Assembly (NCBI GenBank): GCA_030710605.1 | Contig: CP092874.1 | Coordinates: 19,191,205-19,255,204 of the forward strand | Length of the DNA stretch: 64,000 bases | Reading direction: 5' to 3' | Origin: Cordylochernes scorpioides | Taxonomy: Eukaryota; Arthropoda; Arachnida; Pseudoscorpiones; Chernetidae | Notes under the pieces: generated by a model | The model's database searches: none | Seen by the model: the letters and a program-made list of their open reading frames with translations, nothing else | What the model was told of the DNA's origin: nothing | In this document: positions 22,395 through 33,984 of the stretch, piece by piece | Layout of the letters: every line of letters starts with the position of its first letter | Numbering within the stretch: position 1 is the first letter of the stretch | Program-made: the position numbers and the translations under genes

Positions 22395-24575
22395 ATGAGT
22401 CGGTATGTAAATTTAGAAGTATTTCAAAATAAAATGAAATATTATCAATGTGGAAAATGTTTCGCACAGTTACATTGTACTAACGGAATCTATTCATGCA
22501 ATTGCAAAGGATACACCCCACTTTTAATCCAGGGAGAGCTTGCTATAGAGAATCAAAAACTGAAGAACAAAAATGAAAAAGCTGTAAAACCAAGAAAACA
22601 GAAAATTCCAAAACATATGTTACCAAAATTAATTTACAAATGCCCATCATGCCTATATACATCTGATTTCAAACCAAATGTAAAGAGACACCAAGAGTTA
22701 AGACATGAGAATTTGAAAAAGTTTCAATGTCCCCATTGCATTAAAAGGTGTGCGACCAAACAAAATCTCGATAGACATATAAACATTCATTTAAACATCA
22801 AAGATTATCAATGTGGCTTTTGCACGTATAAATCGCGAACAAATCAAAATCTGAATGTCCATATAAAAAGACATCATTTAAATGGAAATCCTCAATCAAT
22901 TAACCAAGTAGTTAAAAAACCTAGAAAGGCAAGTAGAGCCCAAGCTCCTGAGACTCGTCAAGTCACAGGGGTGAACAGACCCATGTATAAAATACAAACG
23001 GAAATGTTGGCAAACACAAATAATTTTCCACAAAATCTCCAAACTGGATATGTTACACCAATCAATAATCCTCAATTCAATTTACAAAATAGAAAAACCG
23101 AACAGCTTCCATATCCAAATATACAAAAAATATATATAATACAAACGGAAATGTTGAAAAACAAAAATAATTTACCCCAAAATCTCCAAACTGGATATGT
23201 TACACCAATCAATAATCCTGAATTCAATTTACAAAATAGAAAAACCGAGCAGCTTTCATATCCAAATATACAAAATATATATAAAATACAAACGGAAATG
23301 TTGACAAACACAAATAATTTTCCACAAAATCTCCAAACTGGATATGTTACACCAATCAATAATCCTCAATTCAATTTACAAAATAGAAAAACCGAACAGC
23401 TTCCATATCCAAATATACAAAAAATATATATAATACAAACGGAAATGTTGAAAAACAAAAATAATTTACCCCAAAATCTCCAAACTGGATATGTTACACC
23501 AATCAATAATCCTGAATTCAATTTACAAAATAGAAAAACCGAGCAGCTTTCATATCCAAATATACAAAATATATATAAAATACAAACGGAAATGTTGAAA
23601 AACAAAAATAATTTACCACAAAATCTCCAAACTGTATATTTTACACCAATCAATAATCCTCAATTCAATTTACAAAATAGAAAACCCGAACAGCTTCCAT
23701 ATCCAAATATGCATAAAATACAAACGGAAATGTTGAAAAACAAAAATAATTTACCACAAAATCTCCAAACTGGATATTTTACACCAATCAATAATCCTCA
23801 ATTCAATTTACAAAATAGAAAAACCGAACAGCTTTCATATCCAAATATACAAAATATATATAAAATACAAACGGAAATGTTGAAAAACAAAAATAATTTA
23901 CCCCAAAATCTCCAAACTGGATATGTTACACCAATCAATAATCCTGAATTCAATTTACAAAATAGAAAAACCGAGCAGCTTTCATATCCAAATATACAAA
24001 ATATATATAAAATACAAACGGAAATGTTGAAAAACAAAAATAATTTACCCCAAAATCTCCAAACTGGATATGTTACACCAATCAATAATCCTCAATTCAA
24101 TTTACAAAATAGAAAAACCGAACAGCTTCCATATCCAAATATACAATATATGCAGCTTTCTCAAAATAATGAACAATTTCAATATGGCAAACAAAATTTT
24201 CAAAATCCTTACTTGATATACAAATATCAGAATGAATATCCTCAAAATAGCAATCATGGACCTGAAAAAAGAAGAATTTTTTATCAACAAAATGTTGACT
24301 TTATGCCCCATCAGCAATTCATCCAGGAAAATAAACAAAATTCCCAACAAAAAGAAGATCCAATTAAATACCAAAACATCTTATTGAATTATCCATCAAA
24401 AAGCCATGAGCAGCTGCCCCATAAAGGCTCTCAAGGCCCTAGACAAAGAGAAAGATTTGTAGACCAAAATGTCTACCCTAGGCCTCAAATCAACCAGGAA
24501 TATTTCCAACAGGAACAAGATCTAAATGCATTCCAAGATAATGAGAAGTTCTACGATTTCCTTCTAGAATCTTAA
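22395..24575 (+). CDS. C2H2 zinc-finger protein with Q/N-rich 49-residue repeats (726 aa)
   Basis: Mirror copy of 13497-15239 with the same N-terminal cysteine cluster, three C2H2 fingers and KFYDFLLES end, but eight repeats instead of five. The 146-residue difference equals three 49-residue units, minus a 3-residue loss in repeat 5 (PNM-HKI), plus 2 residues after the third finger. Repeats vary at a few positions: K/T in 'MLKNKN/MLTNTN', L/F in 'NLPQ/NFPQ', and Q/E in 'NNPQF/NNPEF'. Alternating types (repeats 1 and 3, 2 and 4) suggest that pairs of units were duplicated together. The ORF stays open throughout, which for this long AT-rich gene argues for selection or recent origin. Confidence 0.8.
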   Translation: MSRYVNLEVFQNKMKYYQCGKCFAQLHCTNGIYSCNCKGYTPLLIQGELAIENQKLKNKNEKAVKPRKQKIPKHMLPKLIYKCPSCLYTSDFKPNVKRHQELRHENLKKFQCPHCIKRCATKQNLDRHINIHLNIKDYQCGFCTYKSRTNQNLNVHIKRHHLNGNPQSINQVVKKPRKASRAQAPETRQVTGVNRPMYKIQTEMLANTNNFPQNLQTGYVTPINNPQFNLQNRKTEQLPYPNIQKIYIIQTEMLKNKNNLPQNLQTGYVTPINNPEFNLQNRKTEQLSYPNIQNIYKIQTEMLTNTNNFPQNLQTGYVTPINNPQFNLQNRKTEQLPYPNIQKIYIIQTEMLKNKNNLPQNLQTGYVTPINNPEFNLQNRKTEQLSYPNIQNIYKIQTEMLKNKNNLPQNLQTVYFTPINNPQFNLQNRKPEQLPYPNMHKIQTEMLKNKNNLPQNLQTGYFTPINNPQFNLQNRKTEQLSYPNIQNIYKIQTEMLKNKNNLPQNLQTGYVTPINNPEFNLQNRKTEQLSYPNIQNIYKIQTEMLKNKNNLPQNLQTGYVTPINNPQFNLQNRKTEQLPYPNIQYMQLSQNNEQFQYGKQNFQNPYLIYKYQNEYPQNSNHGPEKRRIFYQQNVDFMPHQQFIQENKQNSQQKEDPIKYQNILLNYPSKSHEQLPHKGSQGPRQRERFVDQNVYPRPQINQEYFQQEQDLNAFQDNEKFYDFLLES

Positions 24576-25434
24576 AAAAGTAATCTCCGACCAAAACATT
24601 TTTACATAATCTCAAAAATTATCGTTCATCCAATTATACAAAAAAGCTAAAAATACTATTTTTTCTCAAAAAAGAAAAATATAAGTCTATTTACTGGGTT
24701 GAATTTAGAGTGGCAAGATAAAAGAAATATCTGTATGAATTACATAAGTGAGAAGCAAAAGCTTAATATAAAATATAATTATTAGAAATCTCGAATAATT
24801 TAACATATCTTCAAAAATAAGCGTAATGTTTTCTCACCTCCCTTAAAACTATAATTTGCATATTTCAAAATGTAATTCTTTATTATAAATTTTTACAGCA
24901 ATACGTCCATTTTTAGTCCTGCATTAGTTAATATGCTCCATTTGGCATCTACAAAACTCCAATTATGTATATATAATATATATTATTAAAACAATGTATA
25001 TGTTGGAAAAAATATATAAAGATTATTTAAAACTAGGGGATTTTACTATACTATATAAATAACACACGTAAATATGCATATATGTACCAAAAAGGAACAC
25101 CTCTCTTTATAAAAAAAATGCCATAAAATAAATCATGTAATTTGTTATTGATCCCTGAGGAAGATAGCTTTAGGTTATTCATGGAAATCCAGATATGTTG
25201 GAAAAAAGTATAAAGATTATTTAAAACTAGGGGATTTTACTATACTATATAAATAACACACGTAAATATGCATATATGTACCAAAAAGGAACACCTCTCT
25301 TTATAAAAAAAATGCCATAAAATAAATCATGTAATTTGTTATTGATCCCTGAGGAAGATAGCTTTAGGTCATTCGTGGAAATCCAGATAAAAACATAGGT
25401 AGGCCTGGTCTTTCCTGGAGGGTCTCTTATCAGA
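24576..25434. other. 3' flank with a ~191-bp tandem duplication
   Basis: About 25005-25195 is repeated at 25196-25390 (same 'aaagattatttaaaactagg' and 'atccctgaggaagatag'). The left arm has one unit. No gene. Confidence 0.75.
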
Positions 25435-25775
25435 GTTTCTGTATTGTCACAAGTCTCATGAAGAGTATTTAAACATAATTTCTGTATTGTCACAAGTCTC
25501 ATGAAGAATATTTAAACATAATTTCTGTATTGTCAAGTCTCATGAAGAGTATTTAAACATAATTTCTGTATTGTCACAAGTCTCATGAAGAATATTTAAA
25601 CATAATTTCTGTATTGTCACAAGTCTCATGAAGAGTATTTAAACATAATTTCTGTATTGTCACAAGTCTCATGAAGAATATTTAAACATAATTTCTGTAT
25701 TGTCAAGTCTCATGAAGAATATTTAAACATAATTTCTGTATTGTCAAGTCTCATGAAGAGTATTTTTAAATTAGA
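25435..25775. repeat. 43-bp satellite array, ~8 copies
   Basis: Mirror of 11329-12833 with far fewer units. Some units lack three bases ('attgtcaagtctcatg'), a variant not seen in the left array. Confidence 0.92.
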
Positions 25776-26428
25776 GTTTCTGATGAGTGACCAATTTCAG
25801 GAACGACTTTGTTTAGCTATTAAAAGTCTGAAAAATCTCCCCTAAAATCCACTCCTACAGCCTCATCGTGACAGGAGACGGTATGTCCTGGTGTGCTATA
25901 CATCCGGAAGGTACAAGTTGTCCGCGGCTATAACTGTACTCCAGGTTAGGATCAGTGGCCCAAAGTCACACTGAGTGGAACTTATAGACCTACAGCAACC
26001 TCCTTTCCCACTCTATTAAGGTTTTTCTCTGTAGAAATAAGGAACACACAAAGTCTACAAAATAAATTTCCAATGATTAATTTTGATTTTACATTTAAAA
26101 GGTTAACTCTTTCGAGTCTTTTTCAAAAATATAAAGTTTTCAAGTTCATTTTATAGACTCTTTTAATAGATTCGTCACTCTTCCAACTCTAATTTTATTT
26201 AATATATAAATCCTCTTTATCAATAGTATAAGGTGAAAAAACCATATTTCCATGGATATATAAGCTTCTTTTTAATATCAAAGATAATACAATAGTTTTA
26301 ACAGAAGACTGGACTTTACGGAATTGTTTTTTTTTTTTTTAATTTGATAATTCGCACTCTCTAGTAAGGTTGGACTTATGCAAGATTCAGGAGGCATCAA
26401 GGCAGTTTGTTTAATAAGGTACCTATTA

Positions 26429-26727
26429 CAGTAGAACCTCCCTTAGCGGACACTCTCGCTAGAGGACCCCTCCAAACAACGGACAGTTTTACCACCAAAA
26501 TTGTCTTCCCATTGAAAATACGTTCACAGACACCTCCAAACAACGGACACTTTCCCAAAATATTATTTATTGATTTAATATATAATAGACACACCTTCCA
26601 CCTAGCACACAATTGAGAAAATAAAAGTTGAACAACTAATATATCATTTTTAAATAAATTTAATTTTCAATGTTTAATGGTATTTTCAAAATTAATTTAC
26701 TATAACCATTTACTAAGTGAAAAATAG
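26429..26727 (+). mobile_element. pogo-like element end with different interior
   Basis: Begins CAGTAGAACCTCCCTTAGCG after TA, identical to the right end of 10002-10677 up to 'cactctcgctag'. It then departs ('aggacccctccaaacaacgg', with 'acctccaaacaacggacac' repeated). No transposase fragment. The swap of interiors between arms suggests exchange with another family member or different internal deletions. Confidence 0.5.
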
Positions 26728-27119
26728 TACAAATGTGAAATTGTACTGGAATAAGGTAAAGTAAATGAAGAAAAAAAGACATTTCCTTTTCGTGCAACTG
26801 AAAGATAGATGGCGCAAACCATCATTAATTTTCAGTTGAACGATAAGGAAATGCCCTTTTTCGTCATTTACTAAATGTTAAACAAATTTATAATAAATTC
26901 TATAAATATAATATGTTAGAGTTTCAACATATAAAAAATATTATTTTTTCCTTTTCTCCATGAAAATGATGTATGGCGAGTCCTTACATGGCGGAAATGT
27001 CCTAATAAAGCTGTTGTTGTATAAAAAATAGCAACTCTCCAGTAAGAGGACATCTCTCCCCTAAGGACAATTTGGCTCTGTAACTAGAGTGTTGTCCTTT
27101 ACAAGGTAGGTTCTACTGT

Positions 27120-27630
27120 TAACACAAAGCAATAACGCGCCATCTATACATATAAAATGAAATGATTTAAAAGCACGAATGTTTCTTGTATACATAATAC
27201 AAACTTCTACTGCCCTTACTGCGATGAAAAAATGTATTGGGAGGGCTTGGCTCATCAGTGGTGAACCCTCCCAGCGGTTTCGCCAATTTAATCCACCAGA
27301 CCGCTTCTCAGAGCTCTAATACTGTATTGGACGATTCTGCTTATATACGCAGCACTGAAGGATTGAATCTCAGAAATGGTTTTCAAGGAATATATGGACA
27401 TAAGCTTATAGGACAGTAGAATTACATTCAAATATTTGCATCGAGCAATGCTCTTCCGCAAACAATAAAGACAAGGCCAGTTAGGCATAAATTAACACAA
27501 AGCAATAACGCGCCATCTATACATATAAATATATAAACATATATATTTATTCATCGCAGTAAGGGCAGTAGAAGTTTGTATTATGTGTATACAAGAAACA
27601 TTCGTGCTTTTAAATCATTTCATTTTATAG
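27120..27630. mobile_element. Compound family A foldback (right arm)
   Basis: Mirror of 9080-9615 with the same interior ('aagcttatgtccatag' region, inverted). Confidence 0.65.
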
Positions 27631-27644
27631 GTTCTACTGTATTG

Positions 27645-27920
27645 TTTTTATTGTCCCTAGTATACGTGATACAGGCCATGATAATCATGGTAGCTGGCAA
27701 CTATTTTTATTGTAAGTACACGACATGTCTACAAATCGTTCCACTTTTGTAAATACAAATATGCCAGAGTTCCGTTTGGTGGCTTGCACTTACTGGTGGA
27801 GTTGAACTTTTGCAAGAATCGGGAGCTATTGAAGCAATTTTTTATTGAGAAAAACTTCCCAATGCAGGATTCGATCGTTGGTCGAGGCTATCGACAGTTT
27901 ATATCACTCGTTTACCGACC
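27645..27920 (-). mobile_element. SINE, diverged subfamily (right arm)
   Basis: Mirror of 8811-9080, with the body and the decayed tRNA head on the minus strand. Confidence 0.75.
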
Positions 27921-28126
27921 TGATAGGACCAACGCTGTTGTTTATCACAAACATGTCTTACAAGAGATTGCTCTACAAATATTATGAGGATAAAATACGA
28001 CCCTGCTGGGATTCGAACATGGAATCCGTTGTGCCACACCCAAAAACTTTCTTAAAATTGCTAATAAGACAATAATAAATTCTACATTTAAATAAAAAAA
28101 TGTTTACAAAAATTAAATTCAACCCA

Positions 28127-28432
28127 GGGGGTCGGTGGAAGGCTGGTTAAACCGTTTGGTTTTCGACCACTAGGACCCGGGTTCGATTCCCGCATTAGAC
28201 ACTTTTTTCTGTTTAAAGAAAAAAATGCTCCAATGGCCCCCGATTCTTGCAAAAGTCCAACCCCACCAGCGAGTGCAAGTAACCAAACGGGGCTCTGGCA
28301 TTAGTAAGTGCAAAGTCGAACTGCTTTTCACATGTGTAGACATGTGGTGCACTTACAGTAAAAGCAGTCGCTAACTACCCACCATGATTATCATGGCCTG
28401 TACCACGTGTACTAGGGATAAGCAAAAAAAAA
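28127..28432 (+). mobile_element. tRNA-derived SINE with target duplication (right arm)
   Basis: Plus-strand full copy: GGGGTCGGTGG head, B box 'ggttcgattcc', body and A tail. 'aaattcaaccca' flanks it at 28115-28126 and 28433-28444. Mirror of 8296-8603. Confidence 0.9.
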
Positions 28433-28489
28433 AAATTCAACCCATTATCAAATACTAACATGGTGTATACAAGCCTATAAATCCACATC

Positions 28490-29085
28490 ATATAGCTGTG
28501 TTCATAGTTTGGCCAACATTCCTCTGATCTCAGACTTTATCGAATCCAGAATCATGATATCTGTGATCTGAGAAACTTATCCACAGATGATCAACAAATT
28601 TATGACCCATTTATTCCAGGAATTATAGATACCTTTCTCATATCAAGAATGAATATTCTGAAAAAACGAATCAAATAATACTTTCTTAAGCTTTTTTCCC
28701 CAAGAAATCCCTAAATACTTTCGTCCAAATTTTTATAATACTCAATTTGTTACAAACCACGGAAATTTCAAAAGTTTTTAAAATAGAATAAAGGCAGTGC
28801 GGATTCAAGTTACTTTTGTGGTATTGAGGAACAAACCTCAAGACATCTACTGATCTATTGCCCAGCATTTCAAGATTATAGAATGAACTAGTTGTTTGTG
28901 AACTTAACGATTTGATTTCCGATAAAAAAAATCATATTTAAAGTTCAATTCATTTTGTAAATACATTCTAAACTTTCTACAAAATCTGGATCTCTAATGT
29001 TTTCATGCGTTGAATAATGTAAATAAACTTTTCTCCTTGTTTGGCGCAAGTATCTCTTGCGGGATATAGCGCTTTGGAAATAAAA
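28490..29085 (+). pseudogene. 5'-truncated LINE tail (right arm)
   Basis: Mirror of 7640-8222. The reading 'ISDFIESRIMISDL' near the start and the 'tattgaggaacaaacctcaa' zinc-knuckle region are broken by stops. The 3' UTR with 'gcgcaagtatctcttgcggg' is intact. Confidence 0.55.
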
Positions 29086-29099
29086 TAATTGTAATTGTA

Positions 29100-29347
29100 C
29101 ATATACAATAGAACAATTTCTACTGTCCTTACTGCGATGGAAAAATTAAAGGGTGGGCCTGGCTCATCAGTGGTGAACCCTCCCAGCGGTTTCGCCAGTT
29201 TAATCTACCACTGGGAGGGTTCACCACTGATGAGCCAGGCCCTCCCTTTAATTTTTCCATCGCAGTAAGGACAGTAGAAATTGTTTTATTTTAAAAAGAA
29301 TATTACGCCTCTAAAATAGTTTTATAATTTGATAACAGATGGCGCTC
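29100..29347. mobile_element. Foldback element, family B (right arm)
   Basis: Hairpin mirror of 7387-7620, with 'ggcctggctcatcagtggtg' and its reverse complement around 'gtttaatctacca'. Confidence 0.8.
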
Positions 29348-29589
29348 TAGTACATCATATACAATAGATTCTCCCATGAGAGACCATGACTTAAAATCAC
29401 AGATAAACCCGGGCTTTCCTGGAGGTAGTTTCTCAATAGACACTCTTCTAGTTGAAAAACCGCTCTCATGGTTTGACCTGACAGTCTACAATAAGAGACC
29501 ATCTCCAGAAGAGAACAAATTTAACCATTTTATAGAAAGTTTCTTTGGGAAATCTCTACCGTATTAATCTGCTTCATAGTTTAATTTGT

Positions 29590-30777
29590 ACCAAGAGTAG
29601 AGACAAATAGGTAAAAAGGTTTTTTAAAAAATTCCAAATATGGTGCAGTGAAAGAGCATGTATCATGTTTTATACTTTCAAGTGTAGTATGTAAATAGAC
29701 ATAACCGAAGAAGAGAATTCAGAGGGACTCAATTTTCCAAGTAATTAATTGTTGATTACAAACCTTGCTTCAAGAGTAGAGAAAAGTAAGTAAAAAAAGT
29801 CTAGATATGATACAGTGAAAGAGCATCTATCATGTTTTATACTTTCAAGTGTAGTATGTAAATAGACATAACCGAAGAAGAGAATTCAGAGGGACTCAAT
29901 TTTCCAAGTAATTCATTGTTGATTACAAACCTTGCTTCAAGAGTAGAGAAAAGTAAGTAAAAAAGTCTAGATATGACACAGTGAAAGAGCAGCTATCATG
30001 TTTTATACTTTCAAGTGTTGTATGTAAATAGACATAACTGAAGAAGAGAATTGAGAGGGACTCAATTTTTCAAGTAATTCATTGTTGATTACAAACCTTG
30101 CTTCAAGAGTAGAGATAAGTAGGTAAAAAAAATGTCCAGATATGATACAGTGAAAGAGCATCTATCATGTTTTATACTTTCAAGTGTAGTATGTAAATAG
30201 ACATAACCGAAGAAGAGAATTGAGAGGGACTCAATTTTCCAAGTAATTCATTGTTGATTACAAACCTTGCTTCAAGAGTAGAGAAAAGTAGGTTAAAAAA
30301 AGCCCAGATATGATACAGTGAAAGAGCATCTATCATGTTTTATACTTTCAAGTGTAGTATGTAAGTAGCCATAACCGAAAAAGAGAATTCAGAGGGACTC
30401 AATTTTCCAAGTAATTCATTGTTGATTACAAACCTTGCTTCAAGAGTAGAGATAAGTAGGTAAAAAAAATTCAGATATGATACAGTGAAAGAGCATCTAT
30501 CATGTTTTATACTTTCAAGGGTAGTATGTAAATAGACATAACCGAAGAAGAGAATTGAAAGGGACTCAATTTTCCAAGTAATTCATTATTGATTACAAAC
30601 CTTGCTTCAAGAGTAGAGAAAAGTAAGTAAAAATGTCCAGATATGATACAGTGAAAGAGCAGCTATCATGTTTTATACTTTCAAGTGTAGTATGAAAGTA
30701 GCCATAACCGAAGAAGAGAATTCAGAAGGACTCAATTTTCCAAGTAATTCAATTTTGATTACAAACCTTGCTTCAAA
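29590..30777. repeat. Tandem repeat, ~168-bp unit, ~7 copies
   Basis: Reverse-complement counterpart of 6462-7134. Unit starts ('accttgcttcaagagtagag') fall near 29762, 29929, 30095, 30262, 30430 and 30598. Three units more than the left arm. Confidence 0.9.
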
Positions 30778-31435
30778 TTGACGTTTATTCCATCCTCCTT
30801 CTGAAGATCAAAATTCCCTTCAGAAGCAGACGATAGAACAAAGGAAAATTCATTTTATTCGATAAAGAAATAAGAATTTTAACGACCGTCTCGATTTTCA
30901 TCATTAAAACCCACTCAATTATCCTTAATTAAAACCACCTGGGAAAGTGAAATGAAGTTATTATTAGCAATGCCAATTAACAAGTATGTATTTACATCTC
31001 CTAATGATGCCAATTTGGATAAAAATAAACGTTCGTTAATTGAGACTATTGAGAATTGAAGCTAATTATAGCTTTCCAGTAATTCCCTATTAACAAAGAG
31101 GTAGCTGTATTCAAATCGTATCCTATTTACATATTTTAAATTTTGAATTAATATGTTAAACGACTCCTCGTAAATGGCTCCGCCTCATAACAGAAAGAAA
31201 AATTCCTTCTGAACTCTCCCCCCCCCCCCTCCCGGCTACTTCTATTTAAATACTACGTTTGAAAGTATAAATCATGGTACAATACGTTGCCATGAATTTC
31301 TTGTCTACTCATTGTTTATCTCTCTGAATAATCATTGTTTACTTCTTGTAGACAACGGCGTGCATATTTTACATATCGCATACAAAGAAACATATGCAAA
31401 TTTTACTAGTATATCTATGCAAATCAAAATGTAGT

Positions 31436-31500
31436 ATGTATGGCGCAATGGTTAACACATCTGTGACTATATATGAGAAGATTCCAGGCTGGAGAATCTT
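31436..31500 (+). pseudogene. tRNA-Arg-like fragment (right arm)
   Basis: 'tggcgcaatggttaacac', 'tctgtgacta' and 'gagaagattccagg' follow a tRNA-Arg from D arm to T-arm start. The B box is not intact. Confidence 0.5.
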
Positions 31501-31894
31501 GGAAGTCTTAATTTTTTGGTAAGTGGAAGACATCTTGCCGTAATACATTTTCGTGGCATATTGATACGGCGTATTTTTGCCATTTAGTCATGACAAGAAG
31601 ATCCTAACTATAGTCCATTACAATAGAACCTCTCATGAGAGACCATGGTCTCTCCTGAAGGTAGTCTTGAACGTTACGTTTTGAAGATCATTTGTTGGTT
31701 GTAAGTTGGTTTGGAAAAAATATAGCCACATCAAAAAAATGATTTATTTAATTCTTTTCGTTTCAGTGACTCATTCTCCACAGGAGAATACATTATTGGT
31801 TGAAGCAGTTACTCTGAAGGTAGTTTCGGTTGACCAGACAGAGCCTCTGATGAGCGACCACCTCCAGAAGTGACCTAACTTAGCCATGTTTTTA

Positions 31895-32535
31895 TGCGGG
31901 GATCGGTGAACGAGTGAATATAAATCTTCGAATTCCGACAGTAACGACCTAGGATCGAATCCCGCATTTGAGTTTTTTTTTTCTGTAAAAATATTGCATA
32001 TTGGCATATATGGTTTAACTAAGTCCGAACGAGAGGGCTCGGTCAGCAACCTTGCCATTAACTCTCGGAGACGCCTGTGGGTGATTGGTCGACCCCATGT
32101 AGCCAGACCATAATGGCGGGCGCGAGGGGCCAAACAATGGCCTAGCTCAACAATGGTGAACCCTCCCAGCGGTTTCGCCAGTTGAGAATGCAGAAATGCA
32201 GAATGGAGAATGCATCATTCCCTTTTTTGGCTGTGTGATCGACAGGGGATGCAAGGGCTTTTACGCCTATATCGTCCCCTGGCTCAGTCTTTGATATTAT
32301 TGAGCTAAATTTCTTTTCTATTCTGTATAAATATTGCTATAATAGCCCCCCGATTCTTGAAAAACGTCTAATCCCACTAATGAGAAAAGTAACTAAACAT
32401 CGCCCTGGCACATTTTCAAGCTGAAGAGTCGAACAGCTTTCAACATATGTAGACATGTGGTGTACTTACAGTAAAAGCAATCGCCAATTACTACCTACCA
32501 TGATTATCATGGCCTGTACCATGTGTACAAGAGAT
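31895..32535 (+). mobile_element. SINE head fragment and diverged SINE body (right arm)
   Basis: 31895-31995 has the tRNA-like head with B box 'ggatcgaatccc'. 32290-32535 has the SINE body. Between them lies a half foldback ('ctcccagcggtttcgccagt' at about 32162). Mirror of 4711-5340. Confidence 0.6.
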
Positions 32536-32626
32536 AAATAAAAATGTTTATAAGCTATGGTCTCTTATGAGAGACTCAATTGTATCACAATGCTCCAAAT
32601 GTAGAGAATACATTGACAAGAGACAC

Positions 32627-32750
32627 AAGAAGTTGTTATTATTGTTGTCATGTCCAATGAAGAGCCTCCGATGTCTCCATACATCTCTATCACAGCAATG
32701 TTCTCTATCTTTGGTGTGTAAAGCTGCTGTTCTGGGTTACACAAGAAGTA
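32627..32750 (-). repeat. Single unit of the 116-bp LINE-tail repeat
   Basis: Reverse complement of the unit at 4391-4615, one copy only. Confidence 0.75.
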
Positions 32751-32927
32751 GATCTTAGGTAGACTAGAAGTCAAAAAACAAAAAGAAAGATGTAGACAAG
32801 AGATCCAGATGATTCAGAATAAGAACATATACACAATTCCAAAAATCATTCAATAATTATAAAGACAATAACCTACAGAACACCGACCTCTATATAACGG
32901 CGAATACTTCAGTAATTTCTCAACACA

Positions 32928-33203
32928 GCCCAATACACCAATTATAATTGAGTTAAATAAAATTTAAAATATTTGCAGAGTTACTTTATTAATATATTGG
33001 GAGACAAGCTTTCACGCAGTCACGCTTCATCAGGCCACTGGCTCCTGTCAATCTCTATTATATGTATATTGCATGCCTTTGCGGAGCCAGTGGCCTGATG
33101 AAGCGCGACCGCGTGAAAGCTTGCCTCAATATATTAATGAAGTAACTCTGCAAATATTTTTAATTTTATTTAATTCAATTATAATTGGTGTATTGGGCTG
33201 TGT
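32928..33203. mobile_element. Inverted pair of Penelope-like termini (right arm)
   Basis: Mirror of 3855-4212 with a shorter centre. 'gcctgatgaagcgcgaccgc' and 'gtgaaagcttgcc' are intact on the plus-strand side (about 33085-33125). Confidence 0.55.
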
Positions 33204-33719
33204 TGAGAAATTCCTGAAAGTTTCGGTATAGAGGTGTGGGGGGTGTTCTGCGGTTTATAGTCTTTTAAATTATTGAATGATTTTTGGAATTGTGTATATG
33301 TTCTTATTCTGAATCATCTGGATCTCTTGTCTACATCTTTCTTTTTGTTATTTAGACTTCTAGTCTACCTTAGATCTTGTGTTTCTTGTCAATGTAGTCT
33401 CTACATTTGGAGCATTGGGATACAGTTGAATCTCATTTTAATTATATTTAACTCATTGATGCAAATAATATTATCATTATTTCAGATACCAATTATATAT
33501 AAATACCTACCGCCCTGTCGGATGGTCCCTTGTAGACGATGCAGAGATAACTGAAGTATGAGGAAAAATAGAGTTAAATCTAAGACATTATATACAATTC
33601 TAATATCCTAATGTCCATAGTTTGCTAAAACACCATAACCAAGATCCCATATTTCAGTGTACCATATATAAGCATATTCGTTCAATACAGTTCAAAAAAA
33701 TGCAATATAGCAGCGGTAT

Positions 33720-33971
33720 ATTGATTATACCATATATTAATATAATTACATTTCTCCTATTGCCTGTTTTGTATATCATACATAAAACTTAAATTTTATC
33801 TCTCTAAAAATAATAGTTTTTTGGTTATGCTAATCACCTGTATATATATAGATGTATCTTGATTCTTTGTGTAGTTTTATTCCTGTTGAAGGGCGACTTT
33901 GTGCTCGAAAGCTCGAACGCTTGTTCATAAAAAGATACTCATCCTCTTTGTCTTTGAATGTTTTCTTTACC
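33720..33971 (+). mobile_element. Right-arm-only insertion with 13-bp target duplication and hammerhead-like motif
   Basis: The left arm has an uninterrupted site ('ctaccataccgctgctat' near 2236). In the right arm 'atagcagcggtat' occurs at 33707-33719 and again at 33972-33984, enclosing 252 bases. The insert contains 'ctgttgaagggcgactttg' then 'gctcgaaagctcgaac', the same layout as the motifs near 40190, 42430 and 54325. Size and duplication fit a 5'-truncated Penelope-like retroelement. No ORF. Confidence 0.7.
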
Positions 33972-33984
33972 ATAGCAGCGGTAT

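Noticed and set aside
23072-24374. Repeated minus-strand ORFs of ~95 codons across the zinc-finger repeats
   Set aside because: Antisense shadows of the 147-bp coding repeat.
28127-28432. SINE heads as functional tRNA genes
   Set aside because: The B box is perfect, but the 3' acceptor is replaced by SINE body and the copies carry A tails and target duplications.
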